Shown here one piece after another: positions 1-7,800 of a DNA stretch of 37,367 nucleotides. How positions within the stretch are numbered: position 1 is the first letter of the stretch; each line of letters begins with the position of its first letter. The notes under the pieces were generated by a model that was not told the origin of the DNA, did no database searches, and saw only the letters and a program-made list of their open reading frames with translations. The translations under genes were made by a program, and so were the position numbers. Where the stretch lies: positions 1 through 37,367 of the forward strand of contig JAGHIA010000160.1 of the NCBI GenBank assembly GCA_017887445.1, given 5' to 3'. This DNA is from Fusicatenibacter sp. GTDB taxonomy: Bacteria; Bacillota; Clostridia; Lachnospirales; Lachnospiraceae.

Positions 1-423
1 CCGGTATTTTTCCAGCAGTTCCAGGATCACCGGCCGCTGGTCCCGGGCAAAATCAAGGATCCACTGGCGGAACTCCTGGTCAAACTCCGTTTCCACCCAC
101 GGCAGGTCTTCCCTTGGCGTTCCAATCCGCGCCCCGGCCCCCTGCAGACAGACCTCCAGCGGATAGTCAAGGAAAAATACTGTGTCGCACGATGCCAGAC
201 GGGTCTCCAGCGTGCGCAGATAATTCCCGTCAAGGATCCACTGCTCCGTCCCCATGATCTGTCCCACCTTCCGGTCAAACGCCTCCCTGGAAATGGTTGT
301 CCGGTCCGGCCTGTGCCAGATTATATCCAGATAATACAGCGGAAGTCCCGCCCGGTCCCTCAGCTTTCTGGAAAACACACTTTTTCCAGCGCCGGGACAG
401 CCGATCACAAGTACCTTCTTCAT
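1..423 (-). CDS. P-loop kinase / adenylate kinase-like protein, C-terminus outside window
   Basis: The visible 141 residues start with MKKVLVIGCPGAGKSVFSRK. This is a Walker A (P-loop) motif, GCPGAGKS, at residues 8-15, followed by a pattern typical of the small kinase-like 'topology modulation / FlaR-type' NTPases: YYLDIIWHRPD at about residues 29-39 and WILDGNYL at about 61-68. These proteins bind ATP in the cytoplasm; their substrate is generally unknown. The reading frame is open to the window edge, so the C-terminal part is missing. The start ATG (421-423) overlaps the TGA of the upstream acetyltransferase as ATGA, so the two are probably translationally coupled. Family assignment is by motif and is fairly safe; a substrate cannot be given. 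Confidence 0.8.
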   Translation of the reverse strand, partial: MKKVLVIGCPGAGKSVFSRKLRDRAGLPLYYLDIIWHRPDRTTISREAFDRKVGQIMGTEQWILDGNYLRTLETRLASCDTVFFLDYPLEVCLQGAGARIGTPREDLPWVETEFDQEFRQWILDFARDQRPVILELLEKYR

Positions 424-992
424 ATAATCTCCTCCGGGGCCTTTTCCCCGCGCGGACACAGCACTGACAGCCAGCAGTCCTTTTCCTCCCCGTAGCTGGT
501 CTTTGTTTTTACCAGACGGTAATGACGAAAACCACATTTCTCCTGGACGCGGCAAGACTGCTGATTTTCCACATAATGGCCGCAGACAAGAAACTCCAGG
601 CCCGCCTCCTCAAACAGATAACGGACGACCCTCCGGACAGCCTCAGGCATCAGTCCCCGGCCCCAGAAATTTTTTGACAGCACAAACCCCAGCTCCCGGC
701 CTTTCAGCGGCGCGAATTCCGGAAGCTTCTCCTCCTCATACCGCTCGATGCCCAGGGAGCCGATGACCTTTCCCTCATACTCTATGGCGAAGGTTTTCTT
801 TTCCCCGATGAACAGTTGGAGGATCTTTTCCGACTCCTCCAGATCCTTGTGGGGCAGCCATCCGGCCATCTGTCCGACGCCGTCCACACTGGCATATTCA
901 TAAAAATCCTCAAGATCCGATTCCCTCCAAGGCCTTAACCGCAGGCGTTCCGTCTCCAGAGTCACCTGCGAGATATCTATTTCCGCATTCAT
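420..992 (-). CDS. GNAT family N-acetyltransferase (RimJ/RimL-like)
   Basis: A 190-residue protein with the GNAT fold pattern of the RimJ/RimL branch. It opens with LETERLRLRPWRESDLEDFYEY (about residues 12-33). Motif A, the acetyl-CoA pyrophosphate loop, is LSKNFWGRGLMPEAVRRVV, and the C-terminal beta-strand region reads NQQSCRVQEKCGFRH. Such enzymes move an acetyl group from acetyl-CoA to an amine, such as a protein N-terminus, an antibiotic or a small molecule; the acceptor cannot be read from sequence. GGAGAGGAG lies just upstream of the ATG. Its stop overlaps the next gene (ATGA), implying an operon with the P-loop kinase. Confidence 0.88.
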   Translation of the reverse strand: MNAEIDISQVTLETERLRLRPWRESDLEDFYEYASVDGVGQMAGWLPHKDLEESEKILQLFIGEKKTFAIEYEGKVIGSLGIERYEEEKLPEFAPLKGRELGFVLSKNFWGRGLMPEAVRRVVRYLFEEAGLEFLVCGHYVENQQSCRVQEKCGFRHYRLVKTKTSYGEEKDCWLSVLCPRGEKAPEEII

Positions 993-1010
993 CTTCTCTC
1001 CTCTCCAACT

Positions 1011-1227
1011 TTATTTTTCCGGAAAAAACAGTCCTTCCGTCAGATTTACGAATAGTTCCTCCTGCTTCAGCGCATGACTCTTTCCCTTCCACCATACCGT
1101 ATCACGGCTGGCCGAAACACTGACCGTTTCTCCGTTTTTCAAAGTATATGTCACTGTAATCTCCGGCGTGCTGTCCGTCTCAGAACCGCCATGAAAAATC
1201 GCCGCGCAATGGGCCGGATGAAAGAAA
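1011..1227 (-). pseudogene. Unidentified ORF end, probable gene remnant
   Basis: The frame ending at TAA (1011-1013) reads ITVTYTLKNGETVSVSASRD followed by a short charged C-terminus ending LFFPEK. This looks like protein sequence (a beta-rich strand pattern and a plausible C-terminus), but no ATG with a ribosome binding site precedes it. Upstream, the same frame runs antiphase through the glutaredoxin-like gene. It is best read as the 3' remnant of a gene whose front was lost between 1185 and 1228, or as a short gene with a non-ATG start. The family is not recognised. The left limit is the stop codon; the right limit is only the stop of the neighbouring gene. Confidence 0.35.
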
Positions 1228-1548
1228 TCAGCTGCACCCGTTGATCCCGCAGGAAGAATGTTTCTCCACGATCTCTTCCGGCTGTACCGGCGGCTGGCCG
1301 ATCCACGCAAGCGCCTCGTCCATATCCAGCGTTTTTCTTCCGTCCTCGTGGACAAACAGCGGGATCCCGATGCCGCCGCGCTCCCGCACCGGCGCAAGCA
1401 CCGGCTCGTGGTCCCTCAGCTGCAGAAATTCTTTCAGCTTTCCTGTGTCTTCTGTGATATCAATGTATTCCGCCGCAAAACCTCGGGTTTTCTGGATTGC
1501 TTTGTAGTTTCTGCAGTCTGCGCAGATCTGTGCTCCGTATACTTTCAT
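1228..1548 (-). CDS. Glutaredoxin-like thioredoxin-fold protein
   Basis: A 106-residue cytosolic protein beginning MKVYGAQICADCRNYKAIQK, with a CxxC redox motif (C9-A-D-C12) directly after the first beta-strand, as in glutaredoxins. Further on, GGIGIPLFVHEDG gives the cis-proline (IP) that packs against the active site. The protein ends with a second cysteine pair, CGINGC. The ATG at 1546-1548 was chosen over the longer frame because GGAGG sits 9 bases upstream and the thioredoxin fold begins exactly there. A strong promoter lies at 1600-1628. The redox partner is unknown; the C-terminal CxxxxC could bind metal or act as a second redox pair (inference). Confidence 0.82.
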   Translation of the reverse strand: MKVYGAQICADCRNYKAIQKTRGFAAEYIDITEDTGKLKEFLQLRDHEPVLAPVRERGGIGIPLFVHEDGRKTLDMDEALAWIGQPPVQPEEIVEKHSSCGINGCS

Positions 1549-1599
1549 TTGTTGTTTCCTCCACTGTCTCATTCGTATGGTTTGCGTTTTTATAACCGC

Positions 1600-1628
1600 A
1601 TTATACCTCACCCCACCCAATTAATCAA
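1600..1628 (-). promoter_or_regulatory. Sigma-A type promoter of the glutaredoxin-like gene
   Basis: On the minus strand TTGATT (1623-1628) and TATAAT (1600-1605) are separated by exactly 17 bases, about 50 bases upstream of the glutaredoxin-like start codon. Confidence 0.75.
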
Positions 1629-1644
1629 TCATTATGGTGGGGAT

Positions 1645-1930
1645 GAGGGCGGACGAAAGGGAGAGGGGGCAGGCGGCATGGAGCATGGGCGGACGGCTGT
1701 CAGGGCGCGGAAACTCTAAACATGCCAGGGCCGCGCCGAAGGGGGACCGGAGCGATTCGCCAGGAAATCAGGATGATTTCCTGGCGAATCGCTCCTCAGG
1801 CTCCGGACTGGCAGTCCTGCGCCTGCCCCCTTCGGCGCGGCCCTGGCGCGTTAAGAGTTTCTCGCGCCCTGACAGACGCCCGCCCATGCTCCATGCCGCC
1901 TGCCCCCTCTCCCTTTCTGTGCGTCTCATC
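1645..1930. repeat. Giant GC-rich inverted repeat (stem of about 125 bp)
   Basis: The left arm (about 1645-1770) and right arm (about 1774-1930) are near-perfect reverse complements around a 3-base centre. The innermost 20 bases, AGCGATTCGCCAGGAAATCA (1751-1770), pair perfectly with 1774-1793. The arms then pair again through GGGCCGCGCCGAAGGGGG and the outer GGGAGAGGGGGCAGGCGGCA block. The right arm carries about 30 extra bases (about 1794-1825) absent from the left. No credible gene lies inside; reading frames there are low-complexity. It fills most of the gene-free stretch 1629-2066. A related, non-palindromic stretch occurs at the right end of the window (37266-37367). Confidence 0.85.
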
Positions 1931-2008
1931 TGGGCGAGGTGGTGTGAAGGGTGGAAAGAAGAAGAAATAAGGATGTACGCTATGAGAGGCTGTTAGAAAA
2001 TTGAAAAA

Positions 2009-2036
2009 GTAACAGTTCAGCTGGCTGAATAGTTAC
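2009..2036. repeat. TTCAGCTGGCTGAA palindromic repeat, copy 1
   Basis: The sequence GTAACAGTTCAGCTGGCTGA, continuing AATAGTTAC, is an almost perfect palindrome, about 30 bases upstream of the -35 box of the ATPase promoter. It belongs to a seven-copy intergenic family in this window. Confidence 0.8.
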
Positions 2037-2066
2037 ATAATCACGAACATAGGAAAATCAAACGCA

Positions 2067-2095
2067 TTGATTTTTTACTGTTATATGGGTATAAT
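2067..2095 (+). promoter_or_regulatory. Sigma-A type promoter of the DUF4143 ATPase
   Basis: TTGATT (2067-2072) and TATAAT (2090-2095) with a 17-base spacer, about 50 bases upstream of the ATPase start. Confidence 0.75.
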
Positions 2096-2145
2096 AGAAT
2101 AGAAAAATGTAATTAGTTGCAAAAATCTATTGTGGAGGTTTTGTC

Positions 2146-3441
2146 ATGGAGATTCGCAGAGATTTTTATCTGAATAAATTGGTGAAAAGAAAGAACAATG
2201 GACTGATCAAGGTGATCACCGGTATCCGCAGATGTGGTAAGTCTTATTTGCTGAATCATCTTTTTTATCATCATTTACTTGAAAATGGTGTCGATGAAGA
2301 TCATATTATCCGTTTCGCGTTTGATTCCGCGGATGATCTCTATCTGATCGGCGAAAGTCTGATTCAGATGGAAAAAGAAAAACGTGGTGTGGATCCGGAA
2401 AAGTTTATGGCTTATATCCGTTCCAAGGTCGTTGACCAGGGAATGTATTATCTGCTGCTTGATGAAATCCAGATGTTGGATTGCTTTGAAGCGGTATTAA
2501 ATGGTTATCTGCGTAAAAGCAACATGGATGTATTTGTGACTGGAAGCAATGCCAGACTCCTGTCAAAAGATATCGCTACTGAGTTCGCTGGCCGTGGTGA
2601 CGAGGTGCATATGTATCCTTTAAGCTTTGCTGAATTTATGTCCGTATACCAGGGTGATAAGTACATGGGATTATCCGAGTATATGCTTTATGGAGGCATC
2701 CCTCTGGTCGTTCTACGCGACGGTGCCAATGATAAATCTGCCGCATTGCAGAATCTGTTTCGTGAGATTTATATTCGGGACATTACGAAACGAAACCGCG
2801 TGAAAAATATTGGTGAACTGGAAGACCTGCTGAACATTCTCTCCTCTGCCATCGGCTCTCTGACGAATCCTGAAAAACTGAAGAACACCTTCAAAACCGT
2901 GAAAAAGTCCAGGATCACTTCAGCAACGATAAAAAAGTATCTGGACTATTTCGAGGATTCTTTTCTGATCGAGTCATCACAGAGATATGACATCAAAGGA
3001 AAAGCATATATTGAAACCCCTAAAAAATATTACTTCTCCGACCTGGGACTTCGTAATGCCAGGATCAACTTCCGCCAATTCGAGCAGACCCATTCCATGG
3101 AGAATGTGATTTACAATGAGCTCCGAATGCGTGGATATAGCGTTGATGTAGGCATGATCCCAATCACTGAGAAAGGCCAGGACGGTAAAATGAGCCGTAA
3201 GCAGCTGGAAGTAGATTTTGTCTGCAACCTTGGTTCTGTCAGATACTACATTCAGTCTGCTTACTCACTGCCTGACGAAGCAAAGCGCACCCAGGAAGTC
3301 CGGCCCTTCCGAAAAATAGATGATTCATTCAAAAAAATCATCATTACCAGGGATATTGTGCCGCCATACTATGATGAATACGGTATTCTGACCGTGAATA
3401 TCTATGATTTTCTCCTTGATCCGGAATATCTGGAAAAATAG
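2146..3441 (+). CDS. AAA ATPase with C-terminal DUF4143
   Basis: A 431-residue protein of the 'ATPase + DUF4143' family. The N-terminal AAA module has Walker A GIRRCGKS (residues 26-33), Walker B LLLDEIQ (about 103-109) and a sensor-like TGSNARLLS (about 132-140). It is followed by the family's GRGDEVHMYPLSFAEFM block and a C-terminal region ending in a restriction-nuclease-like LEVDFVCNLG...YYIQSAY segment. The family is common in Bacteroidetes, Firmicutes and archaea and has no firm biochemical role; links to mobile DNA or toxin-like accessory functions are only suggested. GGAGG lies 9 bases before the ATG. Base composition is visibly more A+T-rich than the neighbours, which fits acquisition by transfer. 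A shortened relative is at 4748-5198. Confidence 0.9.
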   Translation: MEIRRDFYLNKLVKRKNNGLIKVITGIRRCGKSYLLNHLFYHHLLENGVDEDHIIRFAFDSADDLYLIGESLIQMEKEKRGVDPEKFMAYIRSKVVDQGMYYLLLDEIQMLDCFEAVLNGYLRKSNMDVFVTGSNARLLSKDIATEFAGRGDEVHMYPLSFAEFMSVYQGDKYMGLSEYMLYGGIPLVVLRDGANDKSAALQNLFREIYIRDITKRNRVKNIGELEDLLNILSSAIGSLTNPEKLKNTFKTVKKSRITSATIKKYLDYFEDSFLIESSQRYDIKGKAYIETPKKYYFSDLGLRNARINFRQFEQTHSMENVIYNELRMRGYSVDVGMIPITEKGQDGKMSRKQLEVDFVCNLGSVRYYIQSAYSLPDEAKRTQEVRPFRKIDDSFKKIIITRDIVPPYYDEYGILTVNIYDFLLDPEYLEK

Positions 3442-3507
3442 TTACGAATTTTCCTGTTGTTGAATAGAAGAACTCATGATAAACTAGACGTGTTTGCGTG
3501 TTATCAT

Positions 3508-3531
3508 AACGGTTCAGCTATGCTGAACTGT
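3508..3531. repeat. Diverged palindrome (GGTTCAGCTATGCTGAACTG)
   Basis: A variant of the TTCAGCTGGCTGAA family with centre CAGCTATGCTG, placed between the ATPase and the permease. It could also act as a short 3' hairpin for the ATPase transcript. No T-run follows, so a terminator role is weak. Confidence 0.5.
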
Positions 3532-3554
3532 CTTTGCCGGGATTGGAGTGGTTT

Positions 3555-4682
3555 ATGAAACGATTGAAGAATTTATTCAGAAACGAAACGGTCTTTTGTG
3601 TATCTTTTGTGCTGGCGGTCCTGTCTTCTTTTGTCGTGTGGCCGGATGCCGGTTATCTGGCTTATCCGGATTACCGAACGCTTGCGCTCTTGTTTTGTCT
3701 GATGATCCTTGTGGCCGGTCTGCAGTCCCTTGGGATTTTTTCCATGCTGGGGCATGTTCTGCTGACAAAGGTACATAGTATCCGCGGCCTGTCGCTGGTT
3801 ATGATCTTGCTCTGTTTTTTCAGCAGCATGGTTATCACCAACGACGTGTCGTTGATCACCTTTGTTCCTTTTACGCTTTTGATCTTCCGCATGGGCGGCC
3901 AGACGCGCCGGGTGCTGAAGCTGGTGGTCCTGGAGACGATTGCCGCGAATCTTGGCAGTATGGCGACGCCGATCGGTAATCCGCAGAACCTTTATCTGTA
4001 TTCTGTCTCCGGCCTTACCACCGCCGAATTTGCATGGGCGACGCTTCCCTATGCGGGATTGTCTCTTCTGCTGTTGGCAGCGGCGCTTTTTACCGAGCGG
4101 GATGAACCGCTTTTTGGCGTAACGGTCAAGGAGCCGGCGGAAAACACGGCATCCAGCCTTTTACGGCCGGCCGCACCGTTCTTTGCGCTGATGGCGCTGT
4201 GCCTTCTGGTGGTGTTCCGTGTGCTTCCCTACCAGCCGGTTCTGCTCTGCGTCATGGCCGCTGTCCTCTTGCTGAACCGCAGGCTTTACCTGTCTGTGGA
4301 CTATTTTCTGCTGCTGACCTTTTTGTGCTTCTTCGTGTTTATCGGAAATATGAAGCGGGTACCGGCGCTCAACGATCTTCTTCTTTCTGTGGTTCAGGGC
4401 AGAGAACTTCTGACGGGAATCCTCGCCAGCCAGGTCATCAGCAACGTGCCTGCGGCAATTCTCCTGTCCGGCTTTGCCAGCGATTTTTCCGCGCTGCTGA
4501 CCGGCGTGAACCTTGGCGGCCTGGGAACGTTGATTGCTTCTCTTGCCAGCCTTATCTCCTTTAAGTTTTTCTCCAGGGAGTATCCGGATCAGAAAGGAGC
4601 GTTTCTGAAGGAGTTTACTGTCTGGAACGCTGCGTTTCTGGCTGTGCTGGCGGCTGCGGCGGGATTGCTTATGAAGTTTTAG
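3555..4682 (+). CDS. Ion transporter-superfamily membrane permease (ArsB/NhaD/CitT-like)
   Basis: A 375-residue, very hydrophobic protein with about 9-10 membrane segments. The segment SMVITNDVSLITFVPFTLL and the later LGSMATPIGNPQNLYLYSVS are hallmark signatures of the ion transporter superfamily (ArsB, NhaD, SLC13/CitT): paired helical-hairpin ends with a T-P-x-G-N-P-Q motif. A second repeat, ASQVISNVPAAILLSG, mirrors the first as expected for the inverted-repeat fold. It probably exports or imports a small anion or organic acid; the substrate cannot be assigned. ATG 3555 was chosen because GGAG lies 6 bases upstream; the longer frame begins at an unsupported TTG. The final TAG (4680-4682) is formed at the junction with a MITE-like repeat. 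Confidence 0.85.
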   Translation: MKRLKNLFRNETVFCVSFVLAVLSSFVVWPDAGYLAYPDYRTLALLFCLMILVAGLQSLGIFSMLGHVLLTKVHSIRGLSLVMILLCFFSSMVITNDVSLITFVPFTLLIFRMGGQTRRVLKLVVLETIAANLGSMATPIGNPQNLYLYSVSGLTTAEFAWATLPYAGLSLLLLAAALFTERDEPLFGVTVKEPAENTASSLLRPAAPFFALMALCLLVVFRVLPYQPVLLCVMAAVLLLNRRLYLSVDYFLLLTFLCFFVFIGNMKRVPALNDLLLSVVQGRELLTGILASQVISNVPAAILLSGFASDFSALLTGVNLGGLGTLIASLASLISFKFFSREYPDQKGAFLKEFTVWNAAFLAVLAAAAGLLMKF

Positions 4683-4760
4683 AGGGTGTTTGAAAATTGC
4701 TTTCTGCCCCACGCAAAGTGGGGCGTGCAGATTGCAGGAATGAATGTTCAAACACGCTCT
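4681..4760. repeat. MITE-like repeat (AGAGCGTGTTTGAAAAT family), copy 1
   Basis: An 80-bp element with terminal inverted repeats AGAGGGTGTTTGAAAAT and GTTCAAACACGCTCT and an inner hairpin CCCCACGCAAAGTGGGG. It lies between two convergent genes and contributes the stop codon of both: TAG of the permease at its left end and TGA of the ATPase remnant inside its right end. It may act as a bidirectional 3' hairpin. Confidence 0.85.
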
Positions 4761-5198
4761 AAGCTATCTATATGGAGAAGAAAGTATTTCATACCCATGA
4801 TCACAAATCCTTCCTCATTTCTCCATGGTTTCTTTGTCCCGTTTACGATCACAATCTTTTTGAATGAATCTGGAATACTTTGGAGTGAACGAAACTCCTG
4901 TGTCTGTTTTTCCTTGGAAGCCATATCATAGGCCACCTGGATATAATACCTCTGACTGCCCTGGTTTACCACAAAATCAACTTCCAGCTGCTTGCGAGCA
5001 GTTTTCCCCTCACGGTTCTTTTCATATATCTCCACGACACCCGTATCTACATTATATCCACGCGCCAGCAGCTCATTGTAAACAATATTTTCCATTATGT
5101 GCGTAGGTTCCTGCTGCCTGAAGTTCAATCTGGCATATCATACCGTTGTCTTTTCTTATTTTCAGCTGTTCAAGGTAAGCATCTCTTTTAATCTCCAT
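4748..5198 (-). pseudogene. DUF4143 ATPase, internal-deletion pseudogene
   Basis: The start region reads MEIKRDAYLEQLKIRKDNGM, matching residues 1-20 of the intact ATPase at 2146. The sequence then jumps into another frame matching its C-terminus: ARLNFRQQEPTHIMENI... corresponds to NARINFRQFEQTHSMENV, and the match runs to the end. About 320 codons, including Walker A and B, are missing, and the junction at about 5135 shifts frame. It is therefore a deleted paralogue and cannot be an ATPase. AAGGAG and a good promoter are still in place upstream. The last codons and the stop (SLERV*) lie in or against a MITE-like repeat, so the original C-terminus has also been altered slightly. Confidence 0.88.
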
Positions 5199-5245
5199 GC
5201 TATACACTCCTTATTTTTGTGTCTGACACATTTTTTGGTAATGAA

Positions 5246-5272
5246 ATTATAACAAGCTTTTGCCTTTGTCAA
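5246..5272 (-). promoter_or_regulatory. Relic promoter of the ATPase pseudogene
   Basis: On the minus strand TTGACA (5267-5272) and TATAAT (5246-5251) with a 15-base spacer, about 50 bases upstream of the pseudogene start. Both boxes match consensus fully; the spacer is short. Confidence 0.6.
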
Positions 5273-5370
5273 TACTTACTACTATTTTATGTGTCTTTAC
5301 ACGTTTTTATGTAATGCAGAAACAAGTTCAGAGCAAATGTTTATGCCGCCGCTGGCTTGGCAATGGTCAA

Positions 5371-5412
5371 AAAAACCGCCGTATAGCTTTCCCTATACAG
5401 CGGCATTTTTTA
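5371..5412 (-). terminator. Rho-independent terminator of the opp operon
   Basis: Read on the minus strand, an 11-bp stem with one mismatch (CCGCTGTATAG / CTATACGGCGG, GGAAAG-type loop) is followed by TTTTTTT. It stands just downstream of the last opp-operon gene (ends 5436). An A-run on the other side allows weaker termination in the opposite direction. Confidence 0.85.
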
Positions 5413-5435
5413 TTCCCAATCGCATCTGCGCTTAT

Positions 5436-5780
5436 TCATAAATAGTACATTACATATTCCAGCGCCGATGCCAGGAGCAGCACCACCGCGCTTATCATAC
5501 CCAGAACAACTTTATAAGAGAACACTGCGTACATTTTTTTCCAGGCATCCTTATGCTTCCATTCCTGCTTCTGCCGGAAAAACAGATTGCTTCCCGCAAG
5601 TACGAAAAGTCCCAGCGCTCCGGCAATAAACATTCCCGCCCGGGCAGTCTCCAGTCCGGCGGCTATCCGAAAACCGCCGGACAGACTGCCGATTGCGCAC
5701 AGCATCACAAACAGTCCCACGCTTATTGCCACGCCAAGTCCGATTGTTTTTATGGAATCTTTGACAATCTTTCGAATCAT
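5436..5780 (-). CDS. Small membrane protein at the end of the opp operon
   Basis: 114 residues with three predicted membrane segments: IGLGVAISVGLFVMLCAIGS, AGMFIAGALGLFVLAGSNLF and, near the end, LGMISAVVLLLASALEYVMY. The second and third are joined by a positively charged loop (FRQKQEWKHKDAWKK), and the start MIRKIVKDSIK is also basic. The family is not recognised. It starts 15 bases after the oppF stop on the same strand and lies before the operon terminator, so it is probably co-transcribed with the transporter genes; a direct role in transport is only possible, not shown. Confidence 0.7.
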   Translation of the reverse strand: MIRKIVKDSIKTIGLGVAISVGLFVMLCAIGSLSGGFRIAAGLETARAGMFIAGALGLFVLAGSNLFFRQKQEWKHKDAWKKMYAVFSYKVVLGMISAVVLLLASALEYVMYYL

Positions 5781-5795
5781 TGTGTTCTCCTGCCG

Positions 5796-6770
5796 TTATT
5801 TTGCCTCGCCAAAGCAATGACATGCCACAAAGTGACCCGGCTCCACTTCCCGCAGCTCTGGCTTTTTATTTTTACAGATTTCCATAGCATTCTGACAACG
5901 GGTGCAGAAGTTACAGCCTTCCGGCGGGTTGATGGGACTCGTTACCTCGCCTTCCAGATGGATGCAGTTCTTCTCGCGCTCCGCCTCTACCTTCGGATCC
6001 GGAATCGGAATTGCGGACATCAGCGCCTTCGTATAAGGATGCATCGGCTTGCTGTACAGATCCTCGGAGGAAGTAAGCTCAACCATATTTCCCAGGTACA
6101 TGACCGCCACACGGTCAGAGATATGTTTCACCATGGACAGATCGTGCGCCACAAACAGATACGTCAGTCCCATTTCTTTCTGCAGTTTGATCAGAAGATT
6201 GACGATCTGTGCCTGAATCGAAACGTCCAGCGCGGAAATCGGCTCGTCCAACACAATAAATTTCGGCTCTACCGCCAGTGCCCGCGCGATACCGATACGC
6301 TGCCGCTGACCGCCGGAAAATTCATGGACAAACCGGTTTGCATGCTCTTTGTTCAGTCCGACCAGATTCAGATAATGGTAGATTTTTTCTTCTCTTTCCT
6401 TGCGGTTCTTTGCCAGGTGATGGATATCGATTCCTTCCGCCACAATGTCCGCCACCGTCATACGGGGATCTAGAGACGCGTATGGATCCTGAAAGATCAT
6501 CTGCACCTCTTTTCGGAACGCGGTCTTTTCCGCGCCCTTCAGCTGATGAACATCCTGTCCTTTGTACAGAACCTGCCCGGAAGTCCTGTCGTACAGGCCA
6601 ATGCAGGTTCTCCCGCAGGTCGTCTTTCCGCAGCCGGACTCACCCACCATACCAAGCGTTTCCCCCTCACGAATGGTGAAGGAAACATGATCCACCGCTT
6701 TCAGGATTTTATTTTTTCCGACCTGGAAATGTTTGCACAGGTCTTTCACCTCTAAAATCGCTTCGCTCAT
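5796..6770 (-). CDS. oppF: Oligopeptide ABC transporter ATPase OppF
   Basis: 324 residues; one of two cytoplasmic ATPases that drive peptide import through OppB/OppC. Visible motifs are Walker A GESGCGKTT (about residues 43-51), the signature FSGGQRQRIGIARAL, Walker B FIVLDEPISALDV and the switch histidine in FVAHDLSMV. The C-terminal extension carries a cysteine cluster, CNFCTRCQNAMEIC, as in the Opp/Dpp ATPases. The start overlaps the oppD stop (ATGA), showing translational coupling. Dipeptide versus longer oligopeptide specificity cannot be decided from the ATPase. Confidence 0.93.
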   Translation of the reverse strand: MSEAILEVKDLCKHFQVGKNKILKAVDHVSFTIREGETLGMVGESGCGKTTCGRTCIGLYDRTSGQVLYKGQDVHQLKGAEKTAFRKEVQMIFQDPYASLDPRMTVADIVAEGIDIHHLAKNRKEREEKIYHYLNLVGLNKEHANRFVHEFSGGQRQRIGIARALAVEPKFIVLDEPISALDVSIQAQIVNLLIKLQKEMGLTYLFVAHDLSMVKHISDRVAVMYLGNMVELTSSEDLYSKPMHPYTKALMSAIPIPDPKVEAEREKNCIHLEGEVTSPINPPEGCNFCTRCQNAMEICKNKKPELREVEPGHFVACHCFGEAK

Positions 6771-7786
6771 TTGCTGACCTCCATTTCTTTCGGCCGTTCA
6801 CAGTCTGCAGCCATAGGATGGTGCAGCCAGCACGCCGCCTGATGACCGTCGCCGAACTGTGTCATCTCAGGAAGCTCCTCACAGCAGATTTTCATACAGT
6901 ATCTGCATCTGGTGCAGAATGGGCACCCCTTGGGCGGATCCAGAAGATCGGGAGGCGTTCCCTCAATCGAAGCAAGCACCTGTTTATTTTCCAGGTCCAG
7001 ACGCGGCACTGCATTGAGCAGCGCGCAGGTGTACGGATGCTTCGGATGATAAAAGATATCCTCGCTGTTTCCGCTTTCAACAATTTTTCCCGAATACATG
7101 ACTACGATCCGTTTTGCCACATTGGCCACCACGCCCAGATCGTGGGTGATCAGGATAACGGAAGTATTCAGCTTTTTCTGCAGATCCTTGATCAGCCGCA
7201 TGATCTGCGCCTGGATGGTCACGTCCAGCGCTGTGGTCGGCTCATCGGCGATCAGAAGCTTCGGCTGACAGGCAAATGCGATGGCGATCATGGCTCGCTG
7301 GCGCATTCCGCCGGAAAACTCGTGGGGATACTGCTTCGCTCTCTGACGAGCGTCGGGAATCCCTACCATCTCAAGCATTTTCACTGCCTCCTCAAAGGCC
7401 TCGCTCTTACTCATGGATTTATTATGCTGCAGGATATTTTCCATAATCTGTTTTCCCACACGCATCGTAGGATTCAGCGCGGCAAGTGCGTCCTGAAAAA
7501 TGATCGCGGCTTCCTTGCCCCTATACTGTCCCATTTCCTTTTTTGACAATTTCAGAATATCCTGACCACGGTAAATGATCTCGCTTCCCTCTTTGATCTT
7601 TCCCGGTTCCTTGATCAGGCCCATGATCGTCTTGGCGGTTACAGACTTTCCGCAGCCGGACTCGCCAACGATCGCAATCGCCTCGCCTTCCTCCAGATCA
7701 AACGAAACGCCGCGGACCGACTGAACCTCTCCGGCATATGTATGATAAGATACTCTGAGATCTTTAACCTCTAACAATTTGCTCAT
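6767..7786 (-). CDS. oppD: Oligopeptide ABC transporter ATPase OppD
   Basis: 339 residues from [20 protein letters not shown]. Motifs are Walker [11 protein letters not shown], signature [15 protein letters not shown], Walker [14 protein letters not shown], switch LITHDLGVV, and a C-terminal cysteine cluster, [14 protein letters not shown]. The frame is open far upstream, but that part is antiphase to oppC. The ATG at 7784-7786 is preceded by a GAGGATG-type site and begins the conserved domain, so it was chosen. It forms the ATPase heterodimer with OppF. Confidence 0.93.
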   Translation of the reverse strand: MSKLLEVKDLRVSYHTYAGEVQSVRGVSFDLEEGEAIAIVGESGCGKSVTAKTIMGLIKEPGKIKEGSEIIYRGQDILKLSKKEMGQYRGKEAAIIFQDALAALNPTMRVGKQIMENILQHNKSMSKSEAFEEAVKMLEMVGIPDARQRAKQYPHEFSGGMRQRAMIAIAFACQPKLLIADEPTTALDVTIQAQIMRLIKDLQKKLNTSVILITHDLGVVANVAKRIVVMYSGKIVESGNSEDIFYHPKHPYTCALLNAVPRLDLENKQVLASIEGTPPDLLDPPKGCPFCTRCRYCMKICCEELPEMTQFGDGHQAACWLHHPMAADCERPKEMEVSK

Positions 7787-7800
7787 CGGTACATCCTCTC

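Noticed and set aside
1634-1996. Coding frames inside the giant hairpin
   Set aside because: They read through both palindrome arms, have no ribosome binding site and give low-complexity protein.
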